Shown here: piece by piece, positions 47,366 to 59,100 of the stretch
Numbering within the stretch: the first letter of the stretch is position 1
Layout: every line of letters begins with the position of its first letter
Source of the DNA: Neocallimastix lanati (nom. inval.)
Taxonomy: Eukaryota; Neocallimastigomycota; Neocallimastigomycetes; Neocallimastigales; Neocallimastigaceae
Direction of reading: 5' to 3'
Length of the DNA: 64,000 nt
NCBI GenBank assembly: GCA_016946835.1
Contig: JACVTC010000104.1
Span: 596,001-660,000 of the forward strand
The notes under the pieces: model-generated
The model's database searches: none
What the model was told of the DNA's origin: nothing
The model's input: only the letters and a program-made list of their open reading frames with translations
Position numbers and translations under genes: made by a program

Positions 47366-48012
47366 TTAATTTAAATAATCTTTTTTATGTTGTTTTATAT
47401 TTGAAATATGTAAATTTTTTAATTGGGAATTGATCTTAAAATAAAAATTATTAGATATTGGGATATTATTATTATTATTTCTATTATTAATTTCAACATT
47501 TTTTTGATCTTCTAAATAATTCTTTGAAAGTTTTCTAATATTATGTAAATTTCTTAGAGTTAAATTGATTTGTTTATATTCTGAATTATCTGATAACCCA
47601 TTTTCTATATTTTCATTATTTGAAATAATATTCATTGTAGTATTGTTATTAAAATTATTATCGGAATTTGATTCTATATTATTTTTTTGTAAAACCATTT
47701 GGGTTTCAGTTATATTGTTAAATATATCAGAAGGAATTATAGAACATTTCATTTTATATATTTGAAATGGCCTTAAATTAAATATTATTATACAAAAAAA
47801 AATAAATAAATTAATTTCATATTAAAATTTCAAACAAAATAATAATAATGATAATAATAATAATAAATTTAATAATAATAATTATACTTTTTTGATAAAA
47901 TTTTAAAAATTATTACATACGTATTATCTTCATCTATTTTTGGACGTTTATAATTATTGTCAAGATCATCTGAATTTGATCGTTTTACTCCAGCATATTT
48001 TATTGTATTCAT
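47366..48012 (-). CDS. Predicted 165-residue Asn-rich protein, two exons
   Basis: Exon 1 is 48012..47921 and exon 2 is 47771..47366. The intron is GTATGTAA to TTTAAG, phase 2, giving 498 nt including stop. Exon 1 begins MNTIKYAGVKRSNSDDLDNN and continues YKRPKIDEDN; the KR and KRPK clusters resemble a bipartite nuclear signal (inference). Exon 2 has IPSDIFNNITETQMVLQ and an Asn-rich region. It ends with two similar segments, LTLRNLHNIRKLSKNYL and INSQLKNLHISNIKQ, possible short helices. No family recognised. It lies about 2.7 kb upstream of the Bem3-like gene on the same strand, with its own presumptive promoter. Confidence 0.6.
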
Positions 48013-48110
48013 ATTTTTTTTTATTATTAACAAAATTTTAAATGTTCCAATTATAATTTAATAGTATAAAATTAATAAAAATATGATAGTCTCTTATTAT
48101 ATAAAAAATT

Positions 48111-48158
<48 letters not shown>

Positions 48159-48255
48159 AAAAGTAAAATATATATATATATATATATAGGAATTTACCAG
48201 ACAATTGAATATTGAATATTAAATATTGAAATTATAATAAAAATTATAATATATA

Positions 48256-48292
<37 letters not shown>

Positions 48293-49064
48293 GATGAGAA
48301 AATAATTTAAGAGTTGTATTCTAATTTTATGATATTTTAAAGTTGTAACAAAATGAATACTAAAATAAATATATATAATAATGTTTATACAATTATAATT
48401 TTTTTTTTAAGATTTGTTGAAATGAAATTTAATGTACAGGATAAAATTATATTTTATATTAAAAATTGTAAGACTTCTTTAAAATAAAATAAAATAAAAT
48501 AAAATAAAATAAAATAAAATAAAAAAAAAAAAAAAAAAAAACTTTTAATAAATTTTTGCTGTATTTATTAAAAATTTATATAACAATAACAATATAATTT
48601 AATATATAAATTTATTGATTATAATTTTTTTAAATCTGTGTATATTAATTAATATAATTATTAATATGGAATTAATAACGAAATTTTATTAATTTAATTT
48701 TAATATTTTTTAATTATTTTTTCTTTATTTTTTTCTTTATTTATTATCTCAATAATTTAATTACTATTTTTTGTAATTATTTTTTATAATTATTATATTT
48801 TATAATTATTTTTTATTTATTATTTTTTATTATTTACTTTTTGAAAAAAAAAAAAAAGTAAAAAATGAAATATTATATTATGTTTATATATATATTAATA
48901 AATGTTCAAAATAATATTTTTTATATTGTAATTTTCATAATCATTAATAATAATATTGTGAAAGGTACATTAACTTTTAATAATTTAAAATTTATATTTA
49001 TTTCTATTTAATAAATTATAAAAATATAAATTTATTATATTTTTATTATTTATTAAAGAAAATT
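48013..49064. other. AT-rich spacer
   Basis: Homopolymers (A30 near 48128, A31 near 48259), an (AAAAT)n pentanucleotide run at 48483-48525, and simple AT sequence. No gene seen. Confidence 0.6.
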
Positions 49065-49156
49065 AATACTGCTCACTCCCGACTAATCTCGACAGATCTA
49101 CCCAGTTCCACTGCGTTTCATGCTCGATCTTCTCACTTGTCTCCGTGAGCAGTATT
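49065..49156 (+). mobile_element. Short dispersed GC-richer element, copy 2, with 12-bp inverted ends
   Basis: AATACTGCTCAC (49065-49076) and GTGAGCAGTATT (49145-49156) are perfect inverted repeats flanking a 68-bp centre. The centre and the left arm match the minus strand of 23715-23830 (GACTAATCTCGA against GACTGATCTCGA; TGCTCGATCTTCTCACTTGTC against TGCTCGATCTCTCACTCGTC). It has no coding frame. The copy at 23.7 kb does not keep the inverted ends. Confidence 0.6.
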
Positions 49157-49196
49157 GCGTAACGGATCTTCTGGGGTTTTTGGAGTTTAATTTTCA

Positions 49197-49240
<44 letters not shown>

Positions 49241-49343
49241 TTAAAAATAAAAAGATTTTCTTTATCTAAAATATTATAATGTTTTTATTTATAAATATGG
49301 AACTATTTAAAATATATATAAATAAATAAATATATTTTTTTTT

Positions 49344-49530
49344 AGTCAGGAATTAATGAAAGGAGAGGACAATAGGGTCTCCAGCTTCACCCTTAATCGT
49401 ATCAGATTCTTTACCATACTATTTCGGTGACGACACGGACCTCTCTCTCTAAGCAAGTCTAATAAGAAAAAAAAAATCATATGCACTGCTTTATATGACA
49501 GGCTTATCAGTGGTCTCTTGAAATATCATA
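49344..49530. other. GC-rich island, unidentified
   Basis: Roughly half G+C against an AT-rich background. It begins after TTTTTTTTAG, which looks like a splice acceptor for the plus strand, and that frame runs SQELMKGEDNRVSSFTLNRI for 28 codons to TGA. A minus-strand frame reads KESDTIKGEAGDPIVLSF. Neither frame is long enough to choose. A relic exon, a regulatory region for RPL11 (about 310 bp downstream) or a structured RNA are all possible. Confidence 0.35.
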
Positions 49531-49838
49531 GTTTATAAATATAGTTTAATTTTTTTTAAATTCTAAAATATTTTATTTTTATAAAAATAATTTAATAAAT
49601 GAATATATAAATAAATAAATAAATTAATATATAAAATGAATAAATAAAAAATTAATAAATATATGAAATAAAATTATATTAAAATAATATATTATTACAT
49701 ATATTATTTGTATATTGTAAATAAAAATATTCAATAGAATGTATATGATTGGTGAATTAGATGTTGTAAAAAAAGAAAAGTAACAATCGTTAGTATCGTT
49801 TACAACCTCTCTTCAATTTTAGCTTTAATAAATTCGAG

Positions 49839-50784
49839 ATGGTAATATGATGTTTCAATAGATGAATATAAATGAATAATGAATGTTTTTCTTTTTTTAT
49901 TATTATAATTTTTAAATGTTGTGTTGGTTATTTTGATTTATTAATCTTATGAATATTAATAAATTCTTGATGGATGGATAGGTTAAAAGAATATATTTAT
50001 TAATTAGAATAAAAAAAAGAGAAATAATTTAAATATATAATATGATGAATGAATATAGACTAAAAAAAAAGTATTTATTATTATTTAAAATAATATTTTT
50101 CAAGTTATTTCATTTTATTTATATTGAAACTAGTATATTCGTTTATTATGAGCTATCTATATCATAATAAAGAAAATAATGAAATATTCTACATGATAAA
50201 ATAATAATAAAATTATTAAATAGTATAAATGTATATTATATAAAAAAATAATATAGAGTACCGAAAAGTCAGCTTCCAACCCAATGAGGGAACTCAAGTT
50301 AGAAAAGCTCTGTCTCAACATTTCTGTTGGTGAATCTGGAGATAGACTTACTCGTGCCTCTAAGGTTTTAGAACAATTAACTGGCCAAGTTCCAGTTATG
50401 TCCAAGGCTCGTTACACTGTCCGTACTTTCGGTATCAGACGTAATGAAAAGATTGCTGTCCACTGTACTGTTCGTGGTCCAAAGGCTGAAGAAATTCTCG
50501 ACAGAGGTTTAAAGGTTAAGGAATACGAATTAAAGAGATCTAACTTCTCTTCCACCGGTAACTTCGGTTTCGGTATCCAAGAACATATTGATTTAGGTAT
50601 TAAGTATGATCCAAGTATCGGTATTTACGGTATGGACTTCTACGTTGTTATGGGTAGACCAGGTTTCAGAGTTGCCAGAAGAAAGCAACAATCCGCTAAG
50701 GTTGGATTCCCACACCGTAACACCAAGGAAGAAACCATCAACTGGTTCAAGAAGAGATTCGATGGTATTGTTTTAAACAAATAG
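49839..50784 (+). CDS. RPL11: 60S ribosomal protein L11 (uL5), two exons
   Basis: Exon 1 is only the start codon, ATG at 49839-49841, followed by GTAATA. The 415-bp intron ends AATATAG at 50256. Exon 2 (50257-50784) continues AGT ACC GAA AAG, restoring the expected N-terminus [14 protein letters not shown]; without it the frame would begin at the internal Met. The 176-residue product contains [56 protein letters not shown] and [15 protein letters not shown]. It ends FDGIVLNK, as in fungal L11. It binds 5S and 28S rRNA in the central protuberance of the large subunit. Third positions are rich in C/G (preferred codons), unlike every neighbour, fitting very high expression. Confidence 0.98.
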
Positions 50785-51392
50785 ATCTAAATAATATCAA
50801 TAAAATCTGTTCGATTAATTCAATATTTAAAAAGCGAAAAAAAATAACAAATGTTCATGTTGGTAAAAATTAAAGTGTAAAAAAGTTTATATTGAGGATT
50901 ATTGTTATAAGTAATTTTTAATGATTTCATTTAGGCGTATTTAATCGTTTAATCGGGTTATGGTAAATTTTTTATAAGAAAAAAGTATTAGATACAAGGA
51001 TGTTAAAGGTAAAATCAAATTAAATTAATAGAATTAAAAAAAATATATATAGTAAAATATAAGATGATAAATATAAATATTAAATTATAACATTTAAGGA
51101 AATATAAATTAAAATAAAATCCAATTTAGAATTTAATAAATATATATATTTATATAAATATTTGGAGTAAATTGTTAATCTTGAGATATTATAGAAGGAA
51201 AAATATATGAAAAATATGTAGAAAAAAAATTGAAATTTTAAAAAAAAAAAATTGGAGGTTAATAAGATTAAATATTTAGTATAATAAAATATAAAATAAT
51301 TAATGGATATGAATTTGATAAGTAGTGTTTAATAAATATATATATGCTTAATATATATATACATTAATTCATTTTTATTTATTGAAAGTATC

Positions 51393-51433
<41 letters not shown>

Positions 51434-51899
51434 AATTATTGTATACAATATATAATTACTATAAACCAATAAAAATAATTAAAGTATTATTTAAATTATC
51501 AAAAAATATGTTGGTATCTAGTATTTTTTTTTTATATATATATTATTTATTATTATTATGAAAATAGTGTAGTTGGTTTTTTCGTTATAAATAATAATCA
51601 AACTTTTATTCACACTGAACGAGCACTGATTCTAATAATAGTAATGAAGTAATAGAAATAGTGTTGTTAATAATGGTAATAGTATTGATAGTGAAAATAA
51701 GAATATTATTATTAGTGATAATGATAATATTAGTGATAATGAAAATAGTAGTATTGTTACAATGTATTGGATGGGTTAATTGGCGTAAATCGAGTTAATA
51801 TTAGTAATTTTCTGAATAATGAGTGTGTAAATATATATGTAATGTGGTACCAAGCGCAGACATTATTGATTTAAATTATAAAAAAGGAATAGGATGTTT
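50785..51899. other. RPL11 3' flank and AT-rich spacer
   Basis: CAATAAAATCTG at 50799 could serve as the RPL11 polyadenylation signal. Farther on are an A33 run at 51396 and ATTAGTGATAATG-type imperfect repeats at 51650-51760. No gene seen. Confidence 0.5.
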
Positions 51900-52539
51900 T
51901 ATTTTAAGAACCCCCAATCGAGAAGGTGTGTACTCGATTTATATATAATAAATCGCCTACAAGGGGATTTAACTTTGCTCTTATAAAGTAGATCCACAGT
52001 ACTGGTGCAAAATAGTTGTAAAGTTATATTTTGTGTTAATTAATAACATTATGCGCAATGGTAATGTTATTGGTAAAATTTTTCTGGTGATCGTTCACTG
52101 CGGAATATAATGATGCATTTTTGGAACATTGTTAAATAAGTTACACCCAAGAATAAGTAATACATTTTCATTGTATTTCTATTATCATGTAATATTACTA
52201 TTCTCATGTAAGAATCTATTGTATTCAATTAGAGATTGATTCACTCTAAATCTTGTAGTAATTTATTTAACTCTTTACTAATTTTGTGCCATTATATTTC
52301 ATCAATACAATCTTAGTCATTAAATACTTTATAATATTCAAATTAAATAATATACTGAAAAAAGTGCTAAATCAAATTATTTTTCAATCATTCAACAAAC
52401 TACTAATTATCAAAATTATTTACTCCAAAGAGATATAAAATTATTACAATTCTCATTATACTCAAGACTTTATAATAAAAACTAACTACTATTTTTTATT
52501 TTTTTTAGTTTATTAATTTTTAGTTTTTTTATTACTATT

Positions 52540-53253
52540 ATGGAAATCCAATATATAAGAATTAAGAATTTCATTCTAAGAGGTTCAAGGTGCCACGGTA
52601 TTCCAATGGAGAATACGAAACTACTCTTTATCCGCGGACTTCGATCTTGGCCAGAAATCAAAATGAGAAGACATTTAAAGAAAACTCTGAATGAATTAAA
52701 TAATAAGGTTTTATCAGTTAAACGTATTGCTAACTTTAATGATGCATTCTTTAAAATTAAAATAGTAGGTAATGAAGAAGAAATAACATCTATTACCGAT
52801 TGTATTGTTAATAGTTTCAAACGTGCTTCAATTAATGTTATTAATTGTAGCAAAAGGAATCATAAATACAGTTTTTCTTCTCTCAAAAGGAAACATTTTG
52901 CCTTATCAGAAAAAGTGAATTCATCATATAATATCAACTTATTCACTACTTCAAATTCAAATACAAGTTCAAGTCAAAATTCAAATTATAGTTCAAATAC
53001 AGATTCATGTTCAAGTTCAAGTATAAGTTCAAGTACAAGCTCAAGTACAAGTTCAAGTACAAGTTCAAGTACAAGTTCAAGTACAAGTTCCAGTTCAAGT
53101 TCAAATTCAAGTTTAGATTCAATTTCAAATATATGTTTAAATTTAGTTTCAAGTTCAGATTCAAATTCAAATTCCAGTTCAATCAATTATAATAATTCCA
53201 ATCATATTAATAGCATGATGTTGTTCTATGTGCACCGTCAAGAACTAAGTTAA
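52540..53253 (+). pseudogene. LINE N-terminal domain plus Ser-rich repeat (part of copy 2)
   Basis: Residues 20-105 (NTKLLFIRGLRSWPEIKMRR, ending SFKRASINVINCSKR) parallel residues 15-100 of copy 3, with an alternating strand-helix pattern like an RRM (inference). Residues about 140-215 are a TCAAGTACAAGT repeat that codes for Ser and Thr and also leaves long minus-strand frames open. The frame runs into out-of-frame motif C sequence before stopping. Confidence 0.75.
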
Positions 53254-53257
53254 AAAA

Positions 53258-54589
53258 ATGCTTAAGAAGGTAAATGAATGGGATAAATTTAATATGATGA
53301 ATTTTGGAATTAACAAGTGTGCAACGATGGTGATTCGACCAGACACACCTCTTTTTCAAAATAAAAGAGATCCTACTTTTTATCTTGCTGGTCAACCAAT
53401 CCCAATAACTAAATGCTATACCTATTTAGGTATACCATTTGATAAAAGCTTATCGTTGAACCCTATTATTAAATTACTTAACTCTAAAGTTACTAAAGCT
53501 CTCTTTTCTATTAGTAAATTTCTTTCAAATTCCAAAATTCCTATTCCATTTAAGAAGATTATAATTAACTCCTATGTACTTAGTAAAGTCTCTTACTTTG
53601 CACCTTTACTTGGTTCAAATAAAACGAGAACAAATAATACTCAGAAATTAATTAATAAAGGATTAAGATGGGTTGCAGGTTTACAAAAAGCCAAATCTTT
53701 TATTAATGTATAGTCTATTTCAAAAGATTTAAATATTCCTCCATTATCAGCTAAGTGTGCTTTGTCTCAAGTCAAATGTTTTGATAAATGGAAAGATTCA
53801 AATTGTATTATTTCCTATTAATTAATAATATTCCAAAATCTAGAAAATATACATGGACGAAAGAAAGTAGAACTCTTAAACGTAAACTAGAGAAAAGAGG
53901 TAATAACGATAATAAAATCAAGGATTTTTATTGGAAAAGAGATATGAAAATCAATTGTATTAAAGCTAAATTTTATGACAAAACAGATTCAAAAAAACAT
54001 CAAAATTTATAAAACTATTGTTATTAGAATGGGTAGAGTTTCAGAAGATTGTCCCAAGACTTGCCCCTGTTGTGGCAAAAGCAATCAATCTTTTGAGCAT
54101 TGGATTTTACATTTACATCTTGTATCTTTTAGATGGAATTCTTTAAATTTAATCGATGATCTCTATGTTTTATTCATTATGAAGATTAGAGCATTTAATC
54201 CTCTTTCTTCCTGTGACTCTATTTCTGATTTTGAAGATTATATCAATCATTATATATACTTGTTCCTTCTTGGTGGAACTTTAGCTTTAAATGAGCTATA
54301 TTTCGATAATGGGGAACTGAGACAATTAAATGAACTATTTTTCAAAGGTTCATCTAAGTCACCTGTTCCAAAAATTGTGGGCTTGGCGGAATTATTAACT
54401 AGCGCAATACCCATCATAAGTAGTTCGTTTGAGCTATTATTTGATAGGTATTCCAAAATACCAAACTTAATCAAGAACGTCGGTGTCGTACTGATAAGGC
54501 ATAATGATAATACAGGATCATCATCTATTTCTACGAAAGGTGAGTCTCCCCTTAATAGTTCAATAAATGATGTATCTGGGGGAGTTTAG
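53258..54589 (+). pseudogene. LINE RT C-terminal part and zinc knuckle (part of copy 2)
   Basis: Three overlapping frames (53258-53713, 53788-54012, 53975-54589) together cover the post-motif-C part of the RT, a basic linker, and the zinc knuckle CPKTCPCCG-x7-H. In the knuckle the final Cys seen in copy 1 (HWIFKC) is replaced (HWILHL). A further tail follows (FEDYINHYIYLFLLGGTLAL) that copy 1 has lost. The stop codon TAG lies inside the conserved 3' block. Confidence 0.85.
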
Positions 54590-54634
54590 TGGACACCACA
54601 CTATCTATTTTAAAGATGGGTTAGACTAATCATT

Positions 54635-54666
<32 letters not shown>

Positions 54667-55323
54667 CACGAAGTAATAATAAAATTAATAAATATTTTAT
54701 TTTTATAATAAATTTTTGGTTGAAAGTTAATAGTTAAATAATAAAATAGTATTGAAAATCTTCTTAATAAAAAAGCTAATTTATATAAAAAATAAATTAA
54801 AAAAAAAAAAATAATATTTATTTCATTAAACAAAATAAAATATTAATATAATATTTGAAAAGTAAAAAACTAATTTATATTCTATTATAGAAAAAGAATT
54901 TAAAATTTATATATATAGTATATATTTCATTAAATTAAATAAAATATTAATATAGTATTTTAAAAATATGTATGTAGTATATATTTCATTTTTATATCAT
55001 AGTTATTCGCATTTGAATTATTCTATGTCAATATTATAAATAATTACAAATTTTAAATACAATTAAAATTTTTTAATACAATTAAAATCTATAAGAATAA
55101 TAAACTTTTTTTTTTCTTTTTTTTTTAAAATATAAAAATCTTTTATTAAAAATGATTGCTTAGCTTTATATTAATTTTCCTGTCTCAATAAATCTATTAT
55201 AATAATAATAATAATAATAATAATATATATACATATATATATTGTTACATATTAGTCAATTATTCATAAATAAAATATTATATTTTAAAATTTATTTGAT
55301 TTTTAATAAATTAAATATAATTT
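54667..55323. other. AT-rich spacer
   Basis: Simple A/T-rich DNA between the tail of LINE copy 2 and the stop codon of the membrane-protein gene, including (AAT)n at 55200-55223. No gene seen. Confidence 0.6.
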
Positions 55324-55760
55324 TTACGTTTGAAGTTTAGTTGATGAACGATAAACAGGTAAAGGAACGGAAAAAATAATATTCATTAACACGTCCATAA
55401 GATATAATTGTTGTTTTATTTGTCTTGTAATATAAATCATAAATAGTGATACGATGATAATTGATATTATCGTATGAATTATAAAAGCTATACGTAGCAT
55501 TTTATTAACTTTATCAATCAAGAATACATGAGCTTTTTCAATATATCTATAAGTATGACCTGCAATATCATGAACGATATTATTATGAAATTTTATAAAG
55601 GGATGATTTAATATTTTTTCTAATACTTCTGATAATTGATCAGGATCATCCACATAACTGTAACTAAATTCAGTATTTCCTACAAATTCATTAAGTCTAT
55701 TTAAATACTCTGTCATTAAATAACTTAACGAAGAATTTGCTAATTCTTCAGTATAATCTT

Positions 55761-55838
<78 letters not shown>

Positions 55839-56122
55839 TATTTTTAAGTAATTAATATTATGTATATATAAATTTATATTTTTCTTTTTTTCCAAAAAAA
55901 AAAAATAAAAATAAAAAAATAAAAAAATTAAATTAAATTAAGTTAAATTATAATACCCCAATGATGTGGACTGTTTTTCCAGGTCCATGGAGGGTTGATG
56001 GAAAAGGAATAACCTATATTAGGTGTACTAATTACAGCTTTCTGTGATTCTGATGATAATCGATGGTTATCCTTTCTAAAGTGGCTTCTAGTACGAAGAG
56101 TAAAAACTGGAATACTGGAAGA
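55324..56122 (-). CDS. C-terminal part of a membrane protein, last two exons; rest cut off or displaced by transposons
   Basis: Exon A (56122..55957) follows an acceptor TTCACTTTCTACAG and reads SSSIPVFTLRTRSHFRKDNH, then GYSFSINPPWTWKNSPHHW. A phase-1 intron (GTATTA to AATAAAG) joins exon B (55757..55324), giving 199 residues to the stop. One clear membrane helix lies near the end (AFIIHTIISIIIVSLFMIYI), followed by a helix and FSVPLPVYRSS. The layout, a hydrophobic segment followed by a short amphipathic helix, recalls chytrid and amoeba tmcB-like PAS membrane proteins, but this is weak. No upstream exon is seen before LINE copy 3 begins, so the gene is either broken by the transposon nest or spans it as an intron. 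Confidence 0.6.
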
Positions 56123-56199
56123 CTGTAGAAAGTGAACCTGATGTTTTATATTGTTTTAAACTGGATATGTAGTAACATTGGAGTTGTATAATTAATAAT

Positions 56200-59100
56200 A
56201 TCATGTAGTTTCTACATATTATCATTGTAATGAATCTATTGTATTTTTACTCTAGCATTTTTTTTTTGTATATGTTTTTTTCTATAGTATTATTTATACT
56301 CTCATGTAGCTATTGTAAAATGGAAATGTAGGAGATTGATTCACTCCAAAGCTTGTGTTTGAGACATTATTTAACGGATGGGAATCTTTTTATAGTTTTT
56401 CACAACTATTATTTCATTAACATTTAAATTTTATATTATATATGATTATTTTACTGAAATTTTTACATAAAACAGGAATTTATGATTGAAAATCATTAAT
56501 TAAAAACTAGTCAACACAAAAAGAAAGAAAAACAAACAAGTTTTAGCAAACAATATACACGAAAGAGAAAACAACAGCAATAAATTTTTATTTTTTTTAA
56601 TTTTTTAATTTTTTACTAATTTTATTTTTTTTTTTTTATATTACATTTACTTTTTATTAATATAGATAAGTTTTTTATTTTATTATGTCAACTATACGAA
56701 GAGGTCTGCGACATTATGATCCTGACCATGATAAATTTGTTTTAATTTTCATTCATGATCTTGAATCTTGGACTGAAAGTAGACTATGGGAATTTTTAAG
56801 CAAAAAGATATCAAATTGTAATGAAGTTGTTCATGGTATCGTTAAAAAACACTATATTAATATGGAAAACTACTTCATCCTAAGAGTTAACTATAATAAT
56901 TACACGGATTATTTGAAGGTTATTTATTTGATTACTAAGCACTTACCTGTTAAAAGAATAAAATGGAAGATTACTTCAAGGATACGCACATTTAGCAATG
57001 TTAATCATAATAGAACCAGGTATTATTCTGAACCCTCAATCCCCATCTCTGAAAGCCTCCTGTATGCTAACCCTTTCTCGAATACTCAATATTTCAACCT
57101 CTGTATTAGCTGGAACATAAATGGTTGGAATTCTGAAAAACGTGACGGACTTACTAATTTTAATTCAATCTTTAATCCTATTTGTATTTGTCTTCAAGAA
57201 GTCGGTAATAGTTCATTCCTTAACTCTTTTTCTAACTCATATCCATTCCTTAATCATTATAGAACAGTACTGAGACGTGCGGACAAAAAAATTCCCTGAT
57301 ATGAGGGGCCTTTATATAGGTGTGCACTCAACCTGCCAATTCACTGATGATGATTTTGAATATAGATATATACTCTCAGTAAATATATTCTCTTTTTGGG
57401 GTGTCAGATGTTCTTTAGGGAACATTTACATCCCTAGCAAAAAACACAAAGACTCTAGAGAAAAAGCGGAAACTTATTTTGCTAATTGGCTCAAGAAACA
57501 TCAGAATAACCCTTCGGCTATTGTTGGTGATTTCAACATGACTAAGCAACGACTCAAAGATCTTATTCTTAGAATTTCCCCTCAATGGTTTGTTATGGAT
57601 ATGGTTGGTCATCAATTTACTTGGTCTAATGGTGGAAAGAATTCTTGTATTGATTTTATAGTAGTGAACGATAAATTAAGAAATTATCTGAATATTGCTT
57701 CTGTATGCTACTCTTTTAATGACATCTCTGACCATTTACCACTTATTCTTTCTTGTAAAAAAATATCTCCTGATGGTTTTGTTACTCCCCCTCGGGATAA
57801 ACAAATTAAGTGGTCTAATCGAATTTGTAGGGATAAATGTGAAGCAATCTTCTCTCATAATAAATTCATATGTTTACTGGATGAATTTGAACATAATGAT
57901 AATCCAGACTCTAATACAATGGTTAAAAAACTTCTTGACACAGCAAATAAAATAGGCGATGACATTCAAGCAAGAGTTCCTACAAATTTACAGGGTTCAG
58001 CGTTCCATTGTCCTGCTTATATTAAGAAATTATCACATGAAAAACATTTATTTTATAAAAGGATTAAAAATTTTAAACTTAGTAATGATTTGTCTAATCT
58101 TCAAGAATTTTGTGATCTCTCAAAAGAATATAGAGTTCTTTCTGATTATATCATTAGTATTAAAAGAAATATTAGGATTATTAGATTTAAAAATTTGATT
58201 CATTCCATCGGCGAATGTTTCTTAAAAAATGATGCCCAGCGTGGTTGGTCTGGACTTAAGAAAATCTCTAAACCTTCTTACTCTCCTTCCCAATCACCTG
58301 TATACATTAAAGATAAAGAAGGTAATGTTCTAGTATCCCAAGAAGATCAACACAATCGTTTTGCAGAACACTATGAAGAACTTGCTTCTGATATAACTGG
58401 TCACAGTCTTAATGAAAATTATTGGAAAAGAATACTTAATAATTCTTCTACTCCTCAGGAATCATGGGATATTAATCAACCTAATTCCATGTCAGAAATT
58501 CATTCAACTGTTCTTTCAATGAAAAATAACAAAGCACCTGGTCCTGATGGTATACCTACAGAATTTTTTAAAGCATTTTTTAATTCTGAGAGTAGTACTT
58601 CTTCTCAGGATGACTCTAATCAAGAGGTTACTTATTCCGATTGTGCAAAGTGTCTGTTATTACTTTTTAATAAAATTTGGGATGGTGACTTTCCTAATGA
58701 ATGGAACTCTGCTTCTATTGTTTCTATTCCTAAAAAAGGGGATCTTTCAGATTGTAATAATTATCGTGGTATTTCACTCATCAATGTAGGTTTAAAAATT
58801 CTATCAAAAATTGTCACTAAAAGAATATCGGACTATGCTTTTTCTAATGGAATAATTAGACCAGAACAGTTTGGTTTTAGAAATAAAGAAGAATGTATTA
58901 GTTTATTTGTATCCATTCGTGAAATTTATCAAAGAAGAAAATTTAAGGATAAATTTACCTTTCTTGCCTTTCTTGACCTTAAAAAAGCTTATGATTCAGT
59001 TCCAATTTACAATATACTTACTAAACTAAATAATCTTGGTATTCGTAGTAAATGCCTTCAATTCATTACTAATCTATACCTTACCTCGAAAGCTCGTGCA

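Larger units (their letters stand above)
52130..54666 (+). mobile_element. LINE (non-LTR retrotransposon) with large internal deletion (copy 2)
   Basis: The 5' leader contains GAGATTGATTCACTC at 52232, identical to 56332 in copy 3. The first frame (52540-53253) is the N-terminal domain followed by a long Ser/Thr repeat. The sequence then jumps to the RT catalytic region: GATGATGTTGTTCT-like DNA at 53215 is the DD of motif C. It continues with FGINKCATMVIRP, CYTYLGIPF and CPKTCPCCG-x-HWI. The entire endonuclease and most of the RT are missing. The 3' end carries the 34-base block shared with copy 1, then an A26 tail (54641-54666). The 5' boundary is uncertain and may lie as far left as about 51650-51900. 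Confidence 0.9.

Noticed and set aside
50157-50405. Minus frame over the RPL11 start
   Set aside because: Antisense shadow of the strongly coding RPL11 exon.
52946-53192. Asn/Leu- and Glu/Leu-repeat frames on both strands
   Set aside because: Shadows of the TCAAGTACAAGT repeat that encodes the Ser-rich part of LINE copy 2.
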